Source: Blastococcus capsensis
GTDB taxonomy: Bacteria > Actinomycetota > Actinomycetes > Mycobacteriales > Geodermatophilaceae
Direction of reading: 5' to 3'
Assembly: GCF_030165005.1 (NCBI RefSeq)
Contig: NZ_JASNNW010000020.1
Span: 62,001 to 126,000 of the forward strand
Length of the DNA stretch: 64,000 bases
Positions 53,004 to 64,000 of the stretch are shown one piece after another. The translations under genes and the position numbers were made by a program. Position 1 is the first letter of the stretch, and the number at the start of each line of letters is the position of its first letter. The notes under the pieces are model-generated. The model made no database searches. It was not told the origin of the DNA and worked only from the letters and a program-made list of their open reading frames with translations.

Positions 53004-53259
53004 GGTGGCTCCTCCCTGCCGGGCGAGGATCGCCGGGCGCGGACGACTGTGCCTCTCGGTGCTGACAGATTCACGAACGGTAACTGGAAGAAGCTTGAGA
53101 GGCCTGGGGCGGACGTGGACGGTCGGGATCACCGGCGCCATCGACCCGCTGGCGTGAGCGCGGCCGGACGGACGTTCCCCGGCGGCGCGAACGTCACGTA
53201 CCGTTCCGCTGACGAACTGTCGGTAGGTGCGTGTCCGCGCCGGTGGGGGCGTGAGAGCG

Positions 53260-54948
53260 ATGGACGGTCGAGCCGAGGGTCGCCCCGGTCGGCCTGCGAT
53301 CGATGAACCGCTCCGGGACCTGGCCCTGCTGCGCGCCGCCGTCGAAGGTGGACTGGACGGGATGGTCGTCGTCTCGTCCGACGGCGTCATGATCACCTAC
53401 AACCGGAAGTTCCAGGAGATCTGGCCCATCCCCGCCGAGATCGTCGCCTCCGGCGACGACGACGCGGCGCTCGCCTCGGTGCTGGACAAGCTCGTCGACC
53501 CGGATGCCTTCCTTGCGCGGGTGCACGACCTCTACGCGCAGGCGTCCGGGGCTGCCCGAGATGAGCTGCTCCTGCTCGACGGGCGCGTGCTGGACCGGTA
53601 CGGGACCGGGTTGCGTGGGCCGGACGGCGACTACATCGGGTGGGCCTGGTATTTCCGGGACGTCACCGCGGAACGCGCCGCGGCCGTCGACGCCGAGAGA
53701 CTGGGGGCCTTGGTGGCGGTGGCGCACGCCCTGGCCGACGCGCGCTCGGAGCTGGACGTGCTCTCGGTCGTCAGCGGTCGCGGCGCGTCCGTGCTCGGCG
53801 CCCAAGGGGCGGCGATGTGCCTCGTGGAGCCGGACGGGGCGCACGTGCGCGTCCTCGGGACCACGTTCTTCGACGAACAGCTGCGCGCCGACGTCGCGGT
53901 GCTGCCGGTCGATGCGCCGCTGCCCCTGGTGCACGCAGCCCTGACCGGCAAGCCCCTGTTCCTGGGTGATCGTGCCGAGGGCCTCCGACAGTTCCCCGGG
54001 GCCCTCGAGGTGTACGTCCGGGCACGCACCGAGGCGACCGCTGCCGTGCCGCTCACCGTGCACGGCAGGACGATCGGGTCGCTGGCCGTCGCCTTCGAGG
54101 ACCGCAAGCCATGGCGGGTCTCGGACAAGGTGCTCCTCACGGCGCTGGCCGCGCTCACCGCGCTGGCCCTGGACCGGCTGGCCGCGCAGGCCGCGGAGCG
54201 GGAGGCCACCCGGCAGATCCGCCGGCTCTCCGGGAGCCTCCAGCGCAGCCTGCTCACCGCCTTGCCGCAGTCCGACCGGATGCAGATCGCCGCGCGCTAC
54301 CAGCCGGCCGCCCGGGAGGCGGAGGTCGGTGGCGACTGGTACGACGCCTTCTCGACCCGGGACGGGACCATGACGCTGGTCGTCGGGGACGTCGCCGGGC
54401 ACGACAGCACGGCGGCCGCCGCAATGGCCCAGGTGCGCAACGTGCTCCGCGGCGTCGCGCAGACGCTGCAGGCCTCACCGGCGGCGGTCCTCGCCGCGCT
54501 GGACGGCGCCCTGGCGAGGCTGCGCATGACGACCCTGGCCACCGCCGTCCTGTGCCAGGCCTGGCCCAGCGACGACGACCCCAGCGGTCGCACCCTGCGG
54601 CTCCGGTGGTCCAACGCCGGGCACCCGCCGCCGCTGCTGCTGCACACCGACGGCCGCTGCGAGCTGCTCGCCGGCGCCCCGGAGGTCCTGCTGGGCGCGC
54701 ACGTCGAAGGCCGGCGCACGGACCGCGAGGTCGACATGCCACCGGGAACGGCACTCGTGCTGTACACCGACGGGCTCGTCGAGCGCCGGGACCAGCTGCT
54801 CGACGACGGCATCGAGCAGCTCCGGCAGGCGGTGGAGGAGCTGCACGGCCTGCCTCCCGAGCGACTCTGCGAGGAGCTGCTGGCGCGGCTCACCGGCGGC
54901 GACAGCGAGGACGACGTCGTCCTGCTCGTCGCGCGCATCGCCGGCTGA
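53260..54948 (+). CDS. PAS-GAF-PP2C phosphatase (copy 2)
   Basis: Identical to 37094-38782. Doubled dosage of this regulator is the change in the unit most likely to alter signalling, if both copies are real. Confidence 0.88.
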   Translation: MDGRAEGRPGRPAIDEPLRDLALLRAAVEGGLDGMVVVSSDGVMITYNRKFQEIWPIPAEIVASGDDDAALASVLDKLVDPDAFLARVHDLYAQASGAARDELLLLDGRVLDRYGTGLRGPDGDYIGWAWYFRDVTAERAAAVDAERLGALVAVAHALADARSELDVLSVVSGRGASVLGAQGAAMCLVEPDGAHVRVLGTTFFDEQLRADVAVLPVDAPLPLVHAALTGKPLFLGDRAEGLRQFPGALEVYVRARTEATAAVPLTVHGRTIGSLAVAFEDRKPWRVSDKVLLTALAALTALALDRLAAQAAEREATRQIRRLSGSLQRSLLTALPQSDRMQIAARYQPAAREAEVGGDWYDAFSTRDGTMTLVVGDVAGHDSTAAAAMAQVRNVLRGVAQTLQASPAAVLAALDGALARLRMTTLATAVLCQAWPSDDDPSGRTLRLRWSNAGHPPPLLLHTDGRCELLAGAPEVLLGAHVEGRRTDREVDMPPGTALVLYTDGLVERRDQLLDDGIEQLRQAVEELHGLPPERLCEELLARLTGGDSEDDVVLLVARIAG

Positions 54949-54962
54949 GCACAGAACCCTGA

Positions 54963-56039
<1,077 letters not shown>

Positions 56040-56115
56040 GCGGACAGAGGCGTGAGCATCGCAGCGAGGAACGAGCGAGGAGCGGAGCGCCCCGCGGGAG
56101 CGAACGGAGGACATC

Positions 56116-57267
56116 GTGAGCACCACAGCCCCGAAGGGATTCTCCGCCGCCGGCGTCGCGGCGGGGTTGAAGTCCAACGGTGATCCCGACGTCGCCGTCA
56201 TCCTCAACACCGGGCCCGACGACGTCGCGGCCGCCGTCTTCACCACCAACCGCTTCCCGGCTGCCCCCGTGCTGTGGAGCCGGCAGGTGATCGCCGGGCA
56301 GCGGGCGCGTGCTGTCGTCCTCAACTCCGGCGGCGCCAACGCCTGTACCGGGCCCGAGGGCTTCCAGGACACCCACGCCACCGCCGAGCACGCCGCCGCC
56401 AGCCTGGGCATCGGCGCGATCGACGTCGCCGTGGCGAGCACCGGGCTGATCGGCGTCCGGCTGCCCATGGACAAGCTCAGCGCCGGCATCACCGCCGCGG
56501 TGGCGGCGCTGAGCGAGGACGGCGGGGCCGCCGCCGCCCGGGCGATCATGACCACCGACAGCGTGCCCAAGACGACCGTGGAGCAGCGCGAAGGCTGGTC
56601 GGTCGGCGGCATGGCCAAGGGCGCGGGGATGCTCGCGCCCAGCCTGGCCACGATGCTCGTCGTCCTCACCACCGACGCCGTCGCCGAACCCGACGTCCTG
56701 CAGCGGGCGCTGGAGCAGGCCACCAGCGTCAGCTTCGAGCGGGTCGACTCCGACGGGTGCCTGTCGACCAACGACACGGTCATCGTGCTGGCCAACGGCG
56801 CGAGTGGTGTCACGCCTCCCGAGGAGCAGCTCACCGAGGCGCTCGCCGCGGCGGCGACCGACCTGGCCATGCAGCTGCTCACCGACGCCGAGGGCTCGAC
56901 CAAGGACATCGCGATCACCGTCCGCAACGCGGCCAGCGTCGAGGACGCGCTCACCGCAGGCCGGGCGTGCGCCCGCAACAACCTGCTGAAGACGGCGCTG
57001 TTCGGCAACGACCCCAACTGGGGCCGGGTGCTCGCCGCCATCGGCACCACCGACGCCGCCTTCGAGGCCGACCAGGTCGACGTGACCATCAACGGCGTGA
57101 CCGTCTGCCGGGGTGGAGCGATCGGTGACCCCCGCGAGGGCGTCGACCTCACCGGCCGGGCGATCACGATCGACGTGGACCTGAGGGCCGGCAGCGAGCA
57201 GGCCACGATCTGGACCAACGACCTGTCCATCGCCTACGTGCACGAGAACTCGGCCTACTCCACATGA
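56116..57267 (+). CDS. argJ: Ornithine acetyltransferase (copy 2)
   Basis: Identical to 39950-41101; ATGA overlap with argB kept. Confidence 0.95.
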   Translation: MSTTAPKGFSAAGVAAGLKSNGDPDVAVILNTGPDDVAAAVFTTNRFPAAPVLWSRQVIAGQRARAVVLNSGGANACTGPEGFQDTHATAEHAAASLGIGAIDVAVASTGLIGVRLPMDKLSAGITAAVAALSEDGGAAAARAIMTTDSVPKTTVEQREGWSVGGMAKGAGMLAPSLATMLVVLTTDAVAEPDVLQRALEQATSVSFERVDSDGCLSTNDTVIVLANGASGVTPPEEQLTEALAAAATDLAMQLLTDAEGSTKDIAITVRNAASVEDALTAGRACARNNLLKTALFGNDPNWGRVLAAIGTTDAAFEADQVDVTINGVTVCRGGAIGDPREGVDLTGRAITIDVDLRAGSEQATIWTNDLSIAYVHENSAYST

Positions 57268-58282
57268 GCGAGCAGCAGAACCCCGCACCTCAGGACCCGA
57301 CGCCCCCCGACGTCCGGATCGACGAGGCCACGCCCTCGCCACGGCTGCCGCGCACGGTGGGCACCCGGCGGGTCATGCGGCGCAAGGACCCGGAGGGCGA
57401 CACGCAGAAGGTCGCCGTCCTCACCGGGGCGCTGCCGTGGCTCAAGGAGTTCCACGGGAAGGTCGTCGTCATCAAGTACGGCGGGCACGCCATGGTCGAC
57501 GACGCCTGCCGCCGGGCCTTCGCCGAGGACATGGTCTTCCTCCGGACCTGCGGCATCCTCCCGGTCGTCGTGCACGGCGGCGGACCGCAGATCACCGAGA
57601 TGCTCGGCCGACTGGGCATCAGCAGCGAGTTCCGCGGCGGCCTGCGGGTGACCACGCCGGAGACGATCGGCGTCGTCCGGATGGTGCTCACCGGGCAGGT
57701 CGGCCCTGACATCGTCGGGCTGATCAACCAGCACGGCCCGATGGCCGTCCACCTGTCCGGGGAGGACGGCGGGCTGTTCACCGCCCAGCGGACGGCGGCG
57801 ATCGTGGCCGGCGAACCGGTCGACGTCGGCCTGGTCGGCGACGTGGTCGCCGTCGACACGACCCCGGTCACCGCGCTGCTCGATGTGGGCCACATCCCCG
57901 TCGTGGCCAGCGTCGCCCCCGACGCGGACGGCGTCGTGCACAACGTGAACGCCGACACCGCCGCGGCGGCGCTCGCCGCGGCGCTCGGCGCGGTGAAGCT
58001 CGTGGTGCTCACCGACGTGGAGGGGCTCTACGCCGACTGGCCCGACCGCGACTCGCTGGTGCAGCAGATCGACGCCCGAGAGCTGGCCGAGATCCTGCCC
58101 ACGCTGGACGCCGGGATGATCCCGAAGATGGCCGCCTGCCTGCGCGCGGTCGAGGGCGGGGTGCGCCGCGCGACCGTCGTCGACGGCCGGACGCCGCACG
58201 CCCTGCTGCTGGAGACGTTCACCACCGAGGGGACCGGGACGATGGTCGTCCCGGTATCGACCGAGAAGGAGGGGCCAGCGAC

Positions 58283-58286
<4 letters not shown>
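57264..58286 (+). CDS. argB: Acetylglutamate kinase (copy 2)
   Basis: Identical to 41098-42120, including the 45-residue N-terminal extension. Confidence 0.95.
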
Positions 58287-60501
<2,215 letters not shown>

Positions 60502-60566
60502 CGGTCGATCAGTCGGCTCACCGCTGCTCCGCAGGGCTCCCGCGACTCCTGGAGAAGGAATCGTGA

Positions 60567-62606
<2,040 letters not shown>

Positions 62607-62613
62607 ACCGCGG

Positions 62614-63282
62614 ATGAGCTCCGTCCCGTCGTCCTCGCCGGAGCCGGGCCACCTCGTCCGCTGGGAGGACCTGCTCGGGCCTGTCGACGTCGTGGCGCCC
62701 GGGCTGCTGGGCTGCTGGCTCGTGACCGACCGGCCGGACGGCAGGGTGGCGCTGCGGCTGACCGAGGTCGAGGCCTACTCCGGCGAGGGCATGGATCCCG
62801 CGGCGCACTCGCACGGCGGTCCGACCCCGCGCTCGGAGATCATGTTCGGCCCGCCGGGCCGGCTCTACGTCTACTTCAGCTACGGCGTGCACTGGTGCGC
62901 GAACGTCGTGGTCGGCCCGGAGGGGCGCGGGTCGGCGGTGCTCCTGCGGGCCGGCGAGGTCGTGGTGGGGGAGGAGCTGGTCCGCCGGCGCCGACCCGCC
63001 GCTCGCGCCGCCCGTGACCTGGCCCGGGGGCCGGCCCGGCTCACGCAGGCCCTGGGCATCGGCCCGGACGACCGGGGGTCCGACCTGCTCGATACCGGGA
63101 GCGACGTCCGGTTGCACCGGGGCGGACCCCCGGCCGGCGTGTCAGCGGGCCCCCGGGTCGGCATCACCAAGGCGACGGAGCTGCCGTGGCGGTTCTGGGA
63201 GACCGATGCCCGGTCGGTGAGCCCGTTCCGGGCGGGCGGCAAGCCGCGGCGCGGACGCGCCGGGCAGGATGGGCCCTCGTGA
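62614..63282 (+). CDS. mpg: 3-methyladenine DNA glycosylase (copy 2)
   Basis: Identical to 46448-47116. Confidence 0.92.
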   Translation: MSSVPSSSPEPGHLVRWEDLLGPVDVVAPGLLGCWLVTDRPDGRVALRLTEVEAYSGEGMDPAAHSHGGPTPRSEIMFGPPGRLYVYFSYGVHWCANVVVGPEGRGSAVLLRAGEVVVGEELVRRRRPAARAARDLARGPARLTQALGIGPDDRGSDLLDTGSDVRLHRGGPPAGVSAGPRVGITKATELPWRFWETDARSVSPFRAGGKPRRGRAGQDGPS

Positions 63283-64000
63283 GTGACGTCATCGACGACC
63301 TGCAGCGCCGTGGGCTGATCGCCCAGAGCACCGACGAGGCGGCCCTGCGCGCCCACCTCGCCGACGGGCCGATCACCTACTACTGCGGCTTCGACCCGAC
63401 TGCGCAGAGCCTGCACGTGGGTCACCTCGTGCAGTTCATGGTGTTGCGGGCTCTGCAGCGCGCCGGTCACCAGCCGATCGTCCTCGTCGGCGGGGCCACC
63501 GGGTTGATCGGTGACCCGCGGCCGTCGGCGGAACGCCAGCTCAACGCACCGGCCGTCGTCGCCGCCTGGGTGGAGAGCATCCGCCGCCAGGTGGCGCCCT
63601 TCCTGGAGCTGCCCGCCGAGGCCGACGGGCTCAGCGCCCCGATCTACGTGGACAACCTCGACTGGACCGCACAACTGTCGGCCATCGACTTCCTGCGGGG
63701 CCTGGGCAAGCACTTCCGGGTCGGCAAGATGCTGGCCAAGGAAGCCGTCTCCGCGCGGCTGAACTCCGAGGCCGGCATCAGCTACACCGAGTTCAGCTAC
63801 CAGATCCTCCAGGCCAACGACTACCTCGAGCTGTTCCGCAGGCACGGGGTCACGCTCCAGACCGGCGGCTCGGACCAGTGGGGGAATCTCACCGCCGGCA
63901 TCGACCTGATCCGCCGGACCGAGGCCGCCCCCGTGCACGCGCTGTCCACCCCGTTGGTCACCAAGTCCGACGGCACGAAGTTCGGGAAGTCCGAAGGCGG
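63279..64000 (+). CDS. tyrS: Tyrosyl-tRNA synthetase (copy 2, cut by window edge)
   Basis: The first 240 codons are identical to 47113 onwards, through the KFGKS loop; the S4 domain lies beyond the window. If the copy is complete, the gene ends at 64556 and the rRNA-like promoter recurs at 64632. Confidence 0.95.
   Translation, partial: MSDVIDDLQRRGLIAQSTDEAALRAHLADGPITYYCGFDPTAQSLHVGHLVQFMVLRALQRAGHQPIVLVGGATGLIGDPRPSAERQLNAPAVVAAWVESIRRQVAPFLELPAEADGLSAPIYVDNLDWTAQLSAIDFLRGLGKHFRVGKMLAKEAVSARLNSEAGISYTEFSYQILQANDYLELFRRHGVTLQTGGSDQWGNLTAGIDLIRRTEAAPVHALSTPLVTKSDGTKFGKSEG

Overview
The window is very GC-rich (third codon positions almost always G or C), with GTG starts, four-base stop/start overlaps (ATGA, GTGA) and gene neighbourhoods typical of high-GC Actinobacteria. 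The membrane proteins, the DUF3516 helicase, the HemD-winged-helix fusion and the intergenic repeats suggest Geodermatophilaceae (Blastococcus, Geodermatophilus, Modestobacter). That placement is inferred from gene content, not from a marker search.

Layout. 1-5366: membrane transport, with a tricarboxylate transporter TctB-TctA pair, an AEC-family permease and two overlapping TauE/SafE permeases. 5521-8231: a flavin-dependent LLM oxidoreductase translationally coupled to a trehalose-synthase-like GH13 enzyme. 8262-17906: housekeeping and stress genes: GNATs, a large Ski2-like helicase, a 43-residue CPxC protein, a YghA-type SDR, homocysteine methyltransferase, YidD, ArfB, a PRC-barrel/DUF2382 protein and a TetR. 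18038-23986: a patch of gene decay holding a frameshifted XRE-cupin regulator, a flavoprotein lacking its central domain, a GNAT remnant and a frameshifted MBL hydrolase, set among intact methyltransferase, HemD fusion and P-loop kinase genes. 24039-28078: a PH-domain protein, the infC-rpmI-rplT operon with a long leader and an ATC start, a SpoU methyltransferase and a TetR. 28157-31334: an EAL-DICT-LOV-GGDEF protein, predicted to be a blue-light-responsive cyclic-di-GMP enzyme, and an EamA permease. 31509-48390: pheS-pheT, an SDR, a small membrane protein, a STAS protein divergent from a PAS-GAF-PP2C phosphatase, the arginine cluster argCJBDFRH (no argG), mpg and tyrS.

The dominant structural feature is a direct tandem duplication. 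A 16,166-bp unit (32366-48531) is followed head-to-tail by a second copy (48532 to the window end, 15,469 bp visible). All encoded proteins are identical and every line I compared matches. The unit starts inside pheS and ends 37 bp after what looks like a strong rRNA-type promoter downstream of tyrS, so the second copy begins with a pheS 3' fragment and pheT placed behind that promoter. It is either a very recent real duplication or an assembly artefact; the sequence alone cannot decide.

The most novel-looking signal is a family of four hairpins, each starting 0-2 nt after a stop codon in the sense of the upstream gene (15433 minus, 24533, 25538 and 35097 plus). They share AAGGACC, a predicted bulged A, covarying stems and a CTCGC..GCTC apical motif. 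One is read through as the N-terminus of an SDR and one lies inside the infC operon. A second palindrome family shares a GGTCCTGGCTCA core (12692-12772, 31359-31427). Tandem ARG boxes overlap the argC start region, which explains control of the cluster by its own ArgR. No tRNA, rRNA, CRISPR array, prophage or insertion sequence was recognised.
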